Shown: positions 8,588 to 19,900 of the stretch, piece after piece
How positions within the stretch are numbered: the stretch's first letter is position 1
Layout of the letters: every line of letters begins with the position of its first letter
The notes under the pieces: generated by a model
What the model was told of the DNA's origin: nothing
The model's database searches: none
What the model saw: the letters and a program-made list of their open reading frames with translations, nothing else
Origin: Christiangramia portivictoriae DSM 23547
GTDB lineage: Bacteria > Bacteroidota > Bacteroidia > Flavobacteriales > Flavobacteriaceae
DNA length: 64,000 nucleotides
Assembly: GCF_000423045.1 (NCBI RefSeq)
Contig: NZ_KE383972.1
Coordinates: 143,670 to 207,669, forward strand
Reading direction: 5' to 3'
Translations under genes and position numbers: made by a program

Positions 8588-10189
8588 ATGAAAAATAGAA
8601 AGTATTTTACTTTAATTCCAGCCTGCGCACTGTTCGTCTTTAGTGCATGTACAGACCTGGAAATTGAGGAAACAGATTCGATCATCGTCAACCAGACCGG
8701 AGAATTTACCGGAGTTGGTGACGTAGATGCGACCTTGAGCGGTATCTATGATGCTGTACGGGGACAATTAGAAAATCAGGCTAACCTTTACGCTCTTAAC
8801 GAGGTAAGTACAGATGAATTCCTTGTGCCAACCAGAGGAACAGACTGGGGTGATAATGGTGTTTGGAGAACATTACATCAGCACAGCTGGTCTCCAATTC
8901 ATCAGCACGTGAGAGATACCTGGAACGAACAGAACTCTATCATTTTCAGAACTACTGAAATCATTGACGAGAGGAGTAATGCTACTCCACAACAGGAAGC
9001 AGAAGCAAGGTTTTTAAGAGCTTTCGCTACATTCTGGGTGATGGATCTTTATGGCCAGGTGCCATTTAGAGGACCAGATGAAGGGATCGAAGTAGATCCA
9101 TCGGTAATGTCCAGAGCTGAAGCTTTTGATTTCATCATGGAAGATCTTAACACAGCTGCAGCGAATATCGCTACTGCTGCTCCCGGAAGTGAAGCTACCA
9201 ACCGTGCAACAAAAGCAGCTGTTCATTTCATGCTGGCAAAGATGTATTTGAATAAGCATATCTATACAGGAACTGGATCACCAGATGCAGGAGACATGCA
9301 ACAGGTAATTAGTAATGTAGATGCTATTAGCAGTATGGGCTTTGGGCTGGAAGAAGGATATTTTGGTATCTTCTCTCCTAAGCTGGATAACGAAACTATC
9401 TGGTATACCAACTCCGGAGTAGGAAACGTGATGTGGCATACATTACACTACAACCAGAATACCCCTGCCAATGGTGGAGGTGGTTGGAATGGATTTACCA
9501 CATTGGCTGAGTTCTACGATCTTTTTGAAGGTGATCCAAATTCAAACATGATAGGCGATGGCCAGGAAGAACGTAGAGGATTTGTACCAACTGAAGGTTC
9601 TCCTGTAGGAGTTGACTTTGATGGTGATGGCGAGTCAGATGATCTTGACGAGGATGGAGATGGAATGTTAGATGGTTCTCAAATAGGATTTGGGATGTTA
9701 ATAGGACAGCAATACGGGATCGATGGTTCTAAACTACAGGCTGAAGCTGGTAAAGATCTTAGTTTTACAAAAGAACTTCCTGGACTTTTAGGTAATGGTC
9801 AGTCTACCGGGGTTCGTGTGATCAAGTACCACCCAACGAATGGTTCTTTCACCGGGCACAAGATCGTTTTCAGATATGCAGATGCTCATCTCATGAAAGC
9901 TGAAGCTGCACTTAACGGCGGTGGTGGAGACGCTACAGAATTGGTGAATGAACTTAGAACGATACGTAGGGCTTCTCCTCTTAGTTCAGTTACTTCTGAA
10001 GATATTATCGATGAACGTGGTAGAGAACTTTACTCTGAATTCTGGAGAAGAAATGACCTGATCCGTTTTGGTAAGTTTACTGAAGCATGGGGTTATAAAG
10101 ATGCTTCTGAAGATTACAGAACATTATACCCAATCCCGGCATCGGCGATTATATCTAATCCGAATTTAACTCAGAACGAGGGTTACTAA
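8588..10189 (+). CDS. susD: RagB/SusD family nutrient-binding lipoprotein
   Basis: The start was placed at ATG 8588 because it gives a clean signal peptide ending in a lipobox (VFSAC); an in-frame ATG at 8561 would overlap the susC end. The 533-residue protein has SusD features: TPR-like helices with EARFLRAFATFWVMDLYGQVP, and the C-terminal RGRELYSEFWRRNDLIRFGKF segment. Acidic residues after the Cys fit surface export. An unusual calcium-binding-like insert rich in DxDxDG sits at residues 343-363. With SusC it forms the outer-membrane uptake complex. The susC stop is 14 bases upstream, and a terminator follows at 10208. Confidence 0.93.
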   Translation: MKNRKYFTLIPACALFVFSACTDLEIEETDSIIVNQTGEFTGVGDVDATLSGIYDAVRGQLENQANLYALNEVSTDEFLVPTRGTDWGDNGVWRTLHQHSWSPIHQHVRDTWNEQNSIIFRTTEIIDERSNATPQQEAEARFLRAFATFWVMDLYGQVPFRGPDEGIEVDPSVMSRAEAFDFIMEDLNTAAANIATAAPGSEATNRATKAAVHFMLAKMYLNKHIYTGTGSPDAGDMQQVISNVDAISSMGFGLEEGYFGIFSPKLDNETIWYTNSGVGNVMWHTLHYNQNTPANGGGGWNGFTTLAEFYDLFEGDPNSNMIGDGQEERRGFVPTEGSPVGVDFDGDGESDDLDEDGDGMLDGSQIGFGMLIGQQYGIDGSKLQAEAGKDLSFTKELPGLLGNGQSTGVRVIKYHPTNGSFTGHKIVFRYADAHLMKAEAALNGGGGDATELVNELRTIRRASPLSSVTSEDIIDERGRELYSEFWRRNDLIRFGKFTEAWGYKDASEDYRTLYPIPASAIISNPNLTQNEGY

Positions 10190-10207
10190 ACTTTTAAAAA
10201 TTGAATG

Positions 10208-10237
10208 AAAAGAGGGCTATTTTAGCCCTCTTTTTTT
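10208..10237 (+). terminator. Terminator/attenuator between susD and the ASPIC gene run
   Basis: Stem AGAGGGCTA (10211-10219) with TAGCCCTCT (10223-10231), loop TTT, extended by A/T pairs and followed by seven T. It should reduce read-through from susCD into the downstream lipoprotein genes. A reading frame running through it from TTG 10201 is therefore not a credible gene start. Confidence 0.85.
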
Positions 10238-10293
10238 GTTATACATGTGTTAAAATTATTTACCTTTCAACCTCCTCCTCAAAGCGATTTATT

Positions 10294-13200
10294 ATGGCAA
10301 AAGCCATTCGGCTTACATATTTCATTTTTATCTTTATCCTGTTCTCAGCCTGTGAGAAAAAGCAAACTCTTTTTCTTAAAAAAAGCAGTGAATCAACCGG
10401 AATTGATTTCAGTAATCAGCTTGATCCGGACTCTAACCTAAACATCCTTAATTATTTATATTACTATAATGGCGCTGGAGTGGCTACTGCAGATTATAAT
10501 AATGATGGACTTCCAGATCTATATTTCACCTCTAATGAAGCATCAGATAAATTATATGTAAATCTTGGGAATTTCAAATTCAAGGACGTCACCTCACAAA
10601 GCAATATTGAGAACTCTACCGGCTGGACCACGGGAGTTTCCAATATTGATATTAACAATGATGGACTCATGGACCTCTATATTTCGAAAGTTGCAGGAAT
10701 CGAAGATCTGGAAGGTCATAATTTGTTATATATCAATAATGGTATTGATTCAGATGGAAATTTGAAATTCAAGGAAAGTTCCAGGGAATATGGTCTGGAC
10801 TTCAGTGGCTATTCTACGCAATCGGTTTTTCTGGATTATGATCTGGATGGAGATCTGGACCTGTTCCTCCTAAATCACTCCATTCACCCAAATCGGAATT
10901 ATGGTCGTGGGAGCAAACGTTCTTCTTTCGATGCGAAAGCAGGAGACCGAATCTTCAGGAATGACGGAAGCTCTTTTGTAGATGTTTCCGCAGAAACCGG
11001 AATATTCCAGGGTCCTACGGGCTACGGTCTGGGCGTCGCAGTGGGAGATCTTAATAACGACGGTTATTCCGACATATATGTGGGAAATGATTTTTTTGAA
11101 AATGACTATGTATACATTAATCAGCAGGATGGTACTTTTCAGGAACTCATGACCGGTAGTCCGCAAAACCTGGGACATACTTCGCATTATTCCATGGGGA
11201 ACGATATTGCAGATATGAATAATGATGGTCTGGCTGATATTATTTCCCTGGATATGCTACCCGAAAATCTGGAAACCTATAAAACTTCGGGACTGGAATT
11301 TCCTTTTCAGACCTACGCGAATTACTTGAGAAATGGATTCGCGCCGCAGTATATGCAAAATACCCTGCATATCAATCTTGGGGATCTTAATTTTTCTGAG
11401 GTAGCCAATCTGAGTGGTGTCGCTGCGACCGAGTGGTCCTGGAGCGCATTATTTGCCGATTTTGATAATGATACGAACCAGGATTTGTTCATTACCAATG
11501 GAATCAAAGGTGCTACCAATGACATGGATTATATCAAATTCATTTCTACGGAAGAGATTCAGCAACAATTATCCAGTGGGGAGAAAATTGACCTCGAAAA
11601 TCTTACAAAGCGATTACCTGAAAAAAAGCTTGAAAATTATATTTTCAGGAATGATGGTACGCACAGCTTTACAAATGCATCTGAAGCCTGGCTTCCTGCT
11701 CAGGAAAGCTTTAGCCACGGGAGTGTTTATGTGGATCTGGATGATGATGGCGATTTGGATTTGGTGACCAACAACACCGATGACGCGGCTTTTGTCTATG
11801 AAAATACCACAGCAAAAAATAAGTTTTTAAAGGTTCAGCTGCAGGGGCCAGAAAACAATCGATTCGGCATTGGAGCCAAGGTAAGTGTTTATACAAAGTA
11901 TGGAATGCAAATGAAAGAGCAATACCTAAGTCGCGGCTATCTTTCTTCGCTCGCACCGGGATTGCATTTTGGTTTGGGTTCCAGCAAAATGGTAGATTCT
12001 GTCATCGTAAAATGGTTTGATGGCAGCCAGACAATTTTAAAAGATTTGAAGGCAGATCAAAAAGTTGTTGCCAAATATTCTGCTTCTGAAAAATTTGTAA
12101 CTCAAACGAAAGACGATCAGAAAGCTTATGATGCGACCGATTCTATCCTAAATTACCGACATACTGAACAGCCAAGTCTTGACTTTAACCGGCAACCGCT
12201 AGCGCTGTTTGCATATTCAAACCCTGGACCTACCATGGCGAATGGTGATCTAAATGGAGATGGATTGGAGGATCTTGTTCTTGGAGGAGGAAAGTCGCAG
12301 CCATTACAGATCTTTTTTCAGGATAATGCTGCTTTTAGCAAATTTGAAACTACAGCTTTTGAGGCTGATGCCATTTCAGAAAATACCGGAATCGCTTTGC
12401 TGGACTACGATAGGGATAGCGATCTGGACATACTGGTGGTAAGCGGTGGCAATGAATTTAAATCTGGAAAAGCGATCCAGCCCAAGCTTTATCGGAATGA
12501 AAACGGGCAGTTTATAAAAGATGAACGCGGTTTTAAAGGGGTGTCCCTAAATGCTTCAGGTGTAAGTGTGAAAGATTTCAATAAGGATGGCTATCCCGAT
12601 GTTTTCATTTCGTCCAATCTTAAACCCCACGAGTTTGGTTCTAGCACACAGCAATTTCTGTTTATTAATCAAAAAGGCAGGTTTGCGAATGTAACTCCCA
12701 AATATTTCAAGGAGCTGCCCGGTAGCGTACAAACTTCAGAATGGATTGATTTCAACAGGGACGGCTTTCCAGACCTGGTGCTGGCGGGACATTGGAATGC
12801 GCCAGAGATCTACCTCAATAATGGCGGCAAGTCCTTCTCGAAAATGAATAGTAATTTGTCAGATTTCAAAGGCTGGTGGAATGATCTAAAGATTGCCGAC
12901 TTTGATAATGACGGTGACCATGATCTTGTAGTGGCGAACTGGGGTCTTAATTCCAGACTTACGGCCTCTCGGGATGAGCCTGTAAATCTTTACCTGAACG
13001 ATTTTGATGAGAATGGAACTTCAGATCCTGTGCTTACTTATTTTCATAAGGGTGAAGAAACCGTATTTGCTTCTAAAGATGAACTGGACCAGCAATTGCC
13101 ATATTTAAAGAAAAAATTCACCACTTATAAAGATTTTGCTCATGCAGAGCTTTCAGAAATTTTTCCGAAGGAAAAATTAGCAGAAGCGCAACAGCAAAAC

Positions 13201-13578
13201 GTTACAGAACTAGCATCCTGTTATTTCGAAAATCTTGGAAATGGAAAATTTAAAAAACATCTATTGCCTTTTGAAGCTCAGGTTTCACCAATGATGTCTA
13301 TAGAAGTTTCAGACTATAATGCTGATGGTTTTCAGGATATTCTTTTGGCAGGAAATCACTATGAAATAAGCACTCAATTAGGTAGATTAGATGCTTCACA
13401 TGCTGTTTTGCTATTAAATGATGGAAGTGCAAATTTTAAAGTTTCGAAACAGTTTCCAGCGATTTCCGGGGCAGCACGTGACATCGGGAAAATATGTGTG
13501 GGAAACCAGGAATATGTGATCATCACCAGGAATGACGACACTCCTGTAATATTAAAATCAACGATCAAAAATGAATAG
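10294..13578 (+). CDS. FG-GAP/VCBS repeat and ASPIC/UnbV domain lipoprotein, paralog 1
   Basis: The start at ATG 10294 gives a signal peptide and lipobox (LFSAC) directly; the longer frame from TTG 10201 crosses a terminator. The 1094-residue protein has 14 FG-GAP-type calcium-binding motifs of the form DxNxDGxxD: seven before residue about 485 (first ADYNNDGLPD near 66) and seven after about 650. Between them lies an ASPIC/UnbV domain (about 510-585; NRFGIGAKV ... GLGSS). This suggests two seven-bladed integrin-like propellers joined by the ASPIC domain. It is probably a surface lipoprotein; no enzymatic motif was recognised. It overlaps the next gene by 8 bases, so translation is likely coupled. 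Function unknown; partner of the SusCD system by context. Confidence 0.9.
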   Translation: MAKAIRLTYFIFIFILFSACEKKQTLFLKKSSESTGIDFSNQLDPDSNLNILNYLYYYNGAGVATADYNNDGLPDLYFTSNEASDKLYVNLGNFKFKDVTSQSNIENSTGWTTGVSNIDINNDGLMDLYISKVAGIEDLEGHNLLYINNGIDSDGNLKFKESSREYGLDFSGYSTQSVFLDYDLDGDLDLFLLNHSIHPNRNYGRGSKRSSFDAKAGDRIFRNDGSSFVDVSAETGIFQGPTGYGLGVAVGDLNNDGYSDIYVGNDFFENDYVYINQQDGTFQELMTGSPQNLGHTSHYSMGNDIADMNNDGLADIISLDMLPENLETYKTSGLEFPFQTYANYLRNGFAPQYMQNTLHINLGDLNFSEVANLSGVAATEWSWSALFADFDNDTNQDLFITNGIKGATNDMDYIKFISTEEIQQQLSSGEKIDLENLTKRLPEKKLENYIFRNDGTHSFTNASEAWLPAQESFSHGSVYVDLDDDGDLDLVTNNTDDAAFVYENTTAKNKFLKVQLQGPENNRFGIGAKVSVYTKYGMQMKEQYLSRGYLSSLAPGLHFGLGSSKMVDSVIVKWFDGSQTILKDLKADQKVVAKYSASEKFVTQTKDDQKAYDATDSILNYRHTEQPSLDFNRQPLALFAYSNPGPTMANGDLNGDGLEDLVLGGGKSQPLQIFFQDNAAFSKFETTAFEADAISENTGIALLDYDRDSDLDILVVSGGNEFKSGKAIQPKLYRNENGQFIKDERGFKGVSLNASGVSVKDFNKDGYPDVFISSNLKPHEFGSSTQQFLFINQKGRFANVTPKYFKELPGSVQTSEWIDFNRDGFPDLVLAGHWNAPEIYLNNGGKSFSKMNSNLSDFKGWWNDLKIADFDNDGDHDLVVANWGLNSRLTASRDEPVNLYLNDFDENGTSDPVLTYFHKGEETVFASKDELDQQLPYLKKKFTTYKDFAHAELSEIFPKEKLAEAQQQNVTELASCYFENLGNGKFKKHLLPFEAQVSPMMSIEVSDYNADGFQDILLAGNHYEISTQLGRLDASHAVLLLNDGSANFKVSKQFPAISGAARDIGKICVGNQEYVIITRNDDTPVILKSTIKNE

Positions 13579-16500
13579 AACCAGTTACATTCAGGTTTTA
13601 GCTATTTGCTTTGTAATATTACTTAGCGCTTGCGATTCAGATAAAAAAAGGGAAGAGGATAATCCTGCAGAAAATAATCGCTCTCAGAATACTCTTTTTA
13701 CTGAAATGCTTCCGGAAGAAACAGGGATCGATTTTATAAACGAAGTTAAGAATCAGCCAGACTTCAATATTTTCAAATACCGGAACTTTTATAATGGTGG
13801 TGGTGTTGCCATTGGAGATATCAATAATGATGGACTCCCAGACATTTACCTAACCGCTAATATGAAACCGAATAAATTGTATCTCAACAAGGGGAACTTC
13901 GAGTTTGAAGATATTAGCGAATCTGCTGGCGTGGAAGGAAACAAACCCTGGTCTACCGGGGTCAATATGGTTGATATCAATAATGATGGTCTTCTGGATA
14001 TTTACGTGAGCAATGCCGGCAATATGGAAGGTGACAATCATGACAATGATTTATATATCAACAATGGTGATCTAACTTTTACTCAAAGAGCTAAGGAGTT
14101 TAACCTGGCAGAAACCGGATTTAGTACGCATGCGTCCTTCTTTGATTACGACAAGGATGGTGACCTTGATGCCTATATCCTGAATAATTCCAATATTCCA
14201 GTGAGTACACTTGGTTTTGCCGAGCAACGTAACATTCGCGCGCAGGATTGGGAAGGGGTCCCTAAGATCTTTAGGGGAGTGGGAGATATGCTGCTAAGAA
14301 ATGATGATGGCGTATTTACCGATGTAAGTGAGGACGCTGGTATCTTCGGAAGTTTGATTGGTTTTGGACTAGGAGTAATGGTGAGTGATTTTAATAATGA
14401 CCTGTATCCAGATATTTATGTGTCTAATGATTTCTACGAGCGTGATTATTTATACATCAATAACCAGGATGGCACTTTTACTGAAGAGATTGAAAACTGG
14501 ACTCAGCACTTATGTCTTTCGGCAATGGGAGTGGATATGGCAGATATCAACAATGATGGTTTCGCTGATATTTTTATCACCGATATGCTTCCCGATTCTG
14601 AAGAAAGGGTCAAATCTGTCATGGAATTTGAAGGTTATAACGTCTTTAAACTGAAGCAAAGCAAAGATTTTTTCCAGCAATACATTCATAATACGCTGCA
14701 GTTGAACAACGGCAACGAGTCATTTTCAGAGATCGCTCATTTTAGCGGAGTTGAAAGTACCGACTGGAGCTGGGCAGGCTTGATCTTTGACATGGACAAT
14801 GACGGGAACCGCGATATCTATGTGACCAATGGAATTAATCATGACCTAACCGATCTTGATTTTGTTGAATTTTTTGCCAATGAGATCATTCAGAAAATGG
14901 CCCTGACCGGAAAAAAAGAAGCGATTGATTCTATTATCAATAAAATGCCGGTTACAAAACTGCCTAATTATGCGTTTCAGAATCAGGGTAATCTGAAGTT
15001 CAAGAACAAAGCTGAAGAATGGGGATTAGGTTTGCCCAGTCTCAGCAATGGTTGTGCTTACGGGGATCTTGATAATGATGGAGACCTTGACCTGGTCGTA
15101 AACAATGTAAATATGAACTCCTTTATTTACAGAAACAATTCTGAGAAAATGGTTGACCATAATTACCTTAGAATTAAACTGGAAGGTGCAGATAAGAACA
15201 GGTTTGCTATTGGAGCAGTGGTAAGGATGTATGCAGGTGAAGATATCATTTTGCAGGATGAAAATCCATCTCGCGGTTTTCAGTCCTCCATGGATTATGT
15301 GCTGAATATAGGCTTAGGTAAGAAGAAGAATTTAGATTCCTTAAGAGTGATATGGCCAGACAATGCGACCCAGTTGCTTCAAAATGTGAAAGCAAATCAA
15401 ACGCTGGTATTGAATCATTCCGAAGCTAAAGATCAATTCAAGATCGGGAAGCAGGCAACATCAAAAACACTGCTTACCGAAGTTTCCAACGATAACCTGG
15501 AAAGTCATACTGAAAATCAGTACACCGATTTCGATTTTGAAGGGATGATCTATAAGAAATTAAGTCAGGAAGGACCAGCGATGGCAGTGGGTGATATCAA
15601 CAATGATGGTAATGAAGATGTATTTATAGGCGGTGCTAAAAAACAAACCGGAGCAATCTACCTTAACCGTGGAAACGGAAATTTGCAGAAGATGAATCAG
15701 CCTGCTTTGACCGCAGATGCCATGTTCGAGGATACCGCCGCTTCGTTCTTTGATGCAAATGGAGACGGAAAACTAGATCTTATGATTGGTTCCGGCGGAA
15801 ACGAGATTGGCGAATCCAGGAATTACCGTCCAAGACTTTATATCAACGATGGTCGTGGAAATTTTAAACCAACCGAAGCTAAGATCCCTTCCGTAGAACA
15901 GAATGTAGCGACGATCGCGCCATATGACTTTGACGATGATGGAGACGTGGATATTTTTATAGGATCCAGAAGTGTGGCAGTAAACTATGGAATTGACCCA
16001 CAGCATTTGTTTCTTGAAAACCAGGGAAATGGTGAATTTGTAAACGCTACAGAAAGGGTTGCCTACGATGTAAAATATGCTGGGATGATTACAGACGCTA
16101 CCTGGGAAGATATGGATGGTGATGGAAAGAAAGATCTCATCACTGTTTCAGACTGGGGTGCACCTCATGTTTATACCAATTCAGGGAAAAGACTGAACCT
16201 GCTTAAAAATGAACTGGAAAAGTATTCTGGATGGTGGAATACGGTGGAAACTGCAGATCTGGACAATGATGGTGACATGGATCTGGTTTTAGGAAATAAG
16301 GGAGCTAATCTGGCCTATGAGACAAGTTTTGAAAATCCTATGAAGTTATGGGTAAACGATTACGATGATAATGGAACTATCGAGCAGATCGTCACCCTGC
16401 ATAGTGATGGTAAGGACTATCCACTGCACATGAAGAAAGAGATGATTTCCCAGCTGGTTTTTCTGAAAAAGGAAAATTTAAAAGCTTCAGAATATGCGAA

Positions 16501-16942
16501 GAAAACCGTACAGGAGTTGATCCCGGATCAAAAAATCCAGAATTCTATAGTTAAGGAAGCGAATATTTCAGAAACCATTATTGCTATCAATGATGGGAAA
16601 GGTCAGTTTAAAATCAAAAAACTTCCGGGAAGAGTCCAGTTTTCTTGTGTTTGCGGAATTTCCTGTGTTGATGTTAATAACGACGGTAATCTTGACCTGG
16701 TAATGGCAGGTAATGATTTTGAATTTAAACCACAGTTTAGCCGACTCGATGCAGGCTATGGAAATGTACTGCTAGGCGATGGTAAGATGAATTTTGAATG
16801 GAAAGATTTTAAAGAAAGCGGTTTCCATATTCGGGATGAAGTGAAATTTCTGAAACGCATTCAGGATAAAGACGGTAAGACTTTTATAATCGCTGCTATT
16901 AACGACCAAAAACCTCGAATTTTTGAAATCAGCAATCTGTAG
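13571..16942 (+). CDS. FG-GAP/VCBS repeat and ASPIC/UnbV domain lipoprotein, paralog 2
   Basis: This is a 1123-residue paralog of the preceding protein. The signal peptide ends in LLSAC, followed by a charged DSDKKREED stretch that resembles the Bacteroidota surface-export signal. It has 14 DxNxDG-type motifs in the same order (for example GDINNDGLPD, ADINNDGFAD, GDLDNDGDLD, then GDINNDGNED and others after the central domain). The ASPIC/UnbV domain has NRFAIGAVV and a GLGKK turn near residues 530-605. The ATG overlaps the preceding stop by 8 bases, and its own end overlaps the next gene by 20 bases. The three paralogs are clearly diverged, so the duplication is old. Binding partner unknown. 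Confidence 0.9.
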   Translation: MNRTSYIQVLAICFVILLSACDSDKKREEDNPAENNRSQNTLFTEMLPEETGIDFINEVKNQPDFNIFKYRNFYNGGGVAIGDINNDGLPDIYLTANMKPNKLYLNKGNFEFEDISESAGVEGNKPWSTGVNMVDINNDGLLDIYVSNAGNMEGDNHDNDLYINNGDLTFTQRAKEFNLAETGFSTHASFFDYDKDGDLDAYILNNSNIPVSTLGFAEQRNIRAQDWEGVPKIFRGVGDMLLRNDDGVFTDVSEDAGIFGSLIGFGLGVMVSDFNNDLYPDIYVSNDFYERDYLYINNQDGTFTEEIENWTQHLCLSAMGVDMADINNDGFADIFITDMLPDSEERVKSVMEFEGYNVFKLKQSKDFFQQYIHNTLQLNNGNESFSEIAHFSGVESTDWSWAGLIFDMDNDGNRDIYVTNGINHDLTDLDFVEFFANEIIQKMALTGKKEAIDSIINKMPVTKLPNYAFQNQGNLKFKNKAEEWGLGLPSLSNGCAYGDLDNDGDLDLVVNNVNMNSFIYRNNSEKMVDHNYLRIKLEGADKNRFAIGAVVRMYAGEDIILQDENPSRGFQSSMDYVLNIGLGKKKNLDSLRVIWPDNATQLLQNVKANQTLVLNHSEAKDQFKIGKQATSKTLLTEVSNDNLESHTENQYTDFDFEGMIYKKLSQEGPAMAVGDINNDGNEDVFIGGAKKQTGAIYLNRGNGNLQKMNQPALTADAMFEDTAASFFDANGDGKLDLMIGSGGNEIGESRNYRPRLYINDGRGNFKPTEAKIPSVEQNVATIAPYDFDDDGDVDIFIGSRSVAVNYGIDPQHLFLENQGNGEFVNATERVAYDVKYAGMITDATWEDMDGDGKKDLITVSDWGAPHVYTNSGKRLNLLKNELEKYSGWWNTVETADLDNDGDMDLVLGNKGANLAYETSFENPMKLWVNDYDDNGTIEQIVTLHSDGKDYPLHMKKEMISQLVFLKKENLKASEYAKKTVQELIPDQKIQNSIVKEANISETIIAINDGKGQFKIKKLPGRVQFSCVCGISCVDVNNDGNLDLVMAGNDFEFKPQFSRLDAGYGNVLLGDGKMNFEWKDFKESGFHIRDEVKFLKRIQDKDGKTFIIAAINDQKPRIFEISNL

Positions 16943-19900
16943 ATATTTACTTTTCTTACTGGTAATCTTACTTTCCTCGTGTACCAAAGACTATAAAAAG
17001 GAAGAGGAGTGCCTCTTTTTTAGTAACCCAAAAGAGAAAGTAACCGGGATCGATTTTGTCAATGAACTTAAGGAAACCCGGGACCAGAACATTCTGGATT
17101 ATCTCTATTTCTACAATGGAGGAGGCGTAAGTATTGGAGATATCAATAACGACGGACTCCCGGATATCTATTTCACCGGAAACCAGGTTAAAAACAGGCT
17201 CTACCTCAATAAGGGTTCATTGCAATTTGAAGACATTACGCTAAAGGCGGGTGTTGGCGGCCAAAGCACCTGGAATACAGGGACGACCATGGCAGATGTT
17301 AACGGCGATGGATTGTTGGATATTTATGTTTCTGCGGTCGTTGGCGTAAATGGTTTTCAAGGTCACAACGAATTATTTATTAATAATGGAGATCTAAGCT
17401 TTACTGAAAGCGCTGCTGAATATGGTCTTGACCTGGATACTTACAGTTCGCAGGCTGCATTTTTCGATCTCGAAAATGATGGGGATCTTGATGTATTTAT
17501 TCTGAATCATGCGGTGCATACCAGCGAATCATTTGGCCCTGCAGAGATCCGGAATAACCGGGTGTACGAGAGTGGTGATAAATTGATGCTGAATGAGAAT
17601 GGAAAATTTAGAGATATAAGTGAACAGGCAGGAATCTATGCCGGAGCGAATTCTTACGGTTTAGGCATCACCACTGCCGATTTCAATAATGATGGCTTTA
17701 CAGATGTATATATTGGGAATGATTTTCACGAAGATGATTACTATTACGTGAACAACGGCGACGGTACCTTCAGCGAGCAGTTGAAGAGCAGGTTTGGGCA
17801 TACGTCCAGGTTTTCCATGGGAAATGACGCCGCAGATATTAATAATGATGGATTTGTGGACCTGATCACGCTGGATATGCTGCCCGAAGATGAAACTGTT
17901 TTAAAATCTTCCGCAGGAGATGATAATGTGAATCTGGACCGTTTTCGTATCGAAAAATTGGGGTATCATCCACAGTACACCCGCAACATGCTTCAGATCA
18001 ATAAAGGTGGGGAATACTTTGCTGAAACGGCACTCATGAGCGGCGTAGCGGCTACAGACTGGAGCTGGGGACCGGTATTTGCAGATTTTGATCAGGATGG
18101 CTCTCAGGATCTGTTTATTAGCAACGGCATTCCCAGACGCCCAAATGATCTGGATTATGTGAAATATACTTCTAATGAGCAAATTCAGAAAAAACTGGAT
18201 AAAACCACCATCGTGGATAATGAAGTGCTCGATAAAATGCCTTCTGGCGCTGTCACTAATTATATCTTTCGGGGTTCTGGAAATGGGCAGTTCGAAAATG
18301 TGACGAAGCGATGGATCTCGAATGATAGCATTATTTCAACCGGAGTGGCCTATGGCGACCTGGATAATGATGGTGACCTGGATATCGTTACCAACAACAT
18401 CAACCAGCCGGTAAGTGTTTATATCAATGATTTCGCGGAAGGAAATTATTTAAAAATCAAGCTTGAAGGGCCAGATAAGAATACCTTCGGAATAGGAGCA
18501 AATGCGATACTTTATACCTCTGAAGGCATACAATCCCGACAACTTTACAGTACAAAAGCTTTTCAGTCTTCCTCGGATCCGTTAATGCATTTCGGTTTAA
18601 AACAAGATGAAATTGCAGATAGTCTAAGGGTTATATGGCCAGGTGATCGTTCACAGCTTATACGCTCACCCAAACTAAACTCTAATTTTTTGCTGAAGTT
18701 TTCCAATGCAAAGGATAGTTTTAAAACTTCTGAAATACTTAAATCCCGAAGCAAACTTCCATTTAAAAGAACTGAAGACTTTGGGATTGATTATAAGCAT
18801 GAAGAGAATATTTATAATGATTTTGATATACAGAAATTGATACCACATCAAACTTCAGATCTTGGACCTGCGGTTCAGGTTGCAGATCTCAATAATGATG
18901 GGCTGGATGATATTATTTTTGGAGCTTCCAGGTTTAAACCAGCAGCGATATTTTATCAGAAAAATGGTGAATTTGTAAAACAGGAAATAGGCGCAATCAC
19001 CAAGGATTCTCTGGCTGAAGATGCCGCGATCACTATTGCAGACCTTGATAATGACGGATTACAAGACATTCTTATCGCCTCCGGTGGCGGAGAATCTGTC
19101 GGGAAAAATAAGCATCTGCTGGATAGGCTCTATTACAACTCAAAATCAGGTGAGTTCAGGAAGTCAGTTGATTTTCCAGAGTTGTACCTCAATTCCTCGG
19201 TCATTAAAACTGCCGACTATGATAATGACGGTGATTTGGATATTTTTATAGGCAGTAATGCACAGAATTACCAGTATGGTGCGATCCCGGAATCGGTATT
19301 ATTACATAATGACGATGGAAAATTTCAGAAAGTACAATCGAAGACCTTTCAGAATATTGGTATGATCACCGATATGATCTGGACAGACATTGATGCAGAT
19401 AATGATTTGGATATGATCATGGTAGGGGAGTGGATGCCTCCTGTGATCCTTGAAAATAACCAGGGAACTTTTGAAAAATCCACGAAGCTAGATAACAGGT
19501 CGTTAAACGGACTATGGCAAACTTTGATCGCTGCAGATATCGATCACGATGGTGATATGGATTATCTTCTGGGCAATTGGGGTCTGAACACAAAATTGAA
19601 AGCTTCAGCTGAACATCCTCTTAAATTATATTACAAAGATTTTGACCAAAACGGTTTAACCGAAACCATTCTTGCCATGGAAAAAGATGGCAAATATTAT
19701 ATGCCTTATGGCCTGGATGAGTTAAGTTCCCAGTTAAACCAGATGCGCAAGAAGTTCACTCAGTATAAGGATTTTGCTGGTAAAAGCATCGATGAAATAT
19801 TTTCTAAAGACGAATTGAATAGCGCAGATTTGCTGGAAGTACATACACTTTCATCTGGTTATCTGGATAATGATAAAGGTACTTTTAAGTTTAAAGCTTT

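Noticed and set aside
10201-10293. Extension of ASPIC paralog 1 to TTG 10201
   Set aside because: The extra 31 codons cross a strong terminator hairpin and would spoil the signal peptide that begins at ATG 10294.
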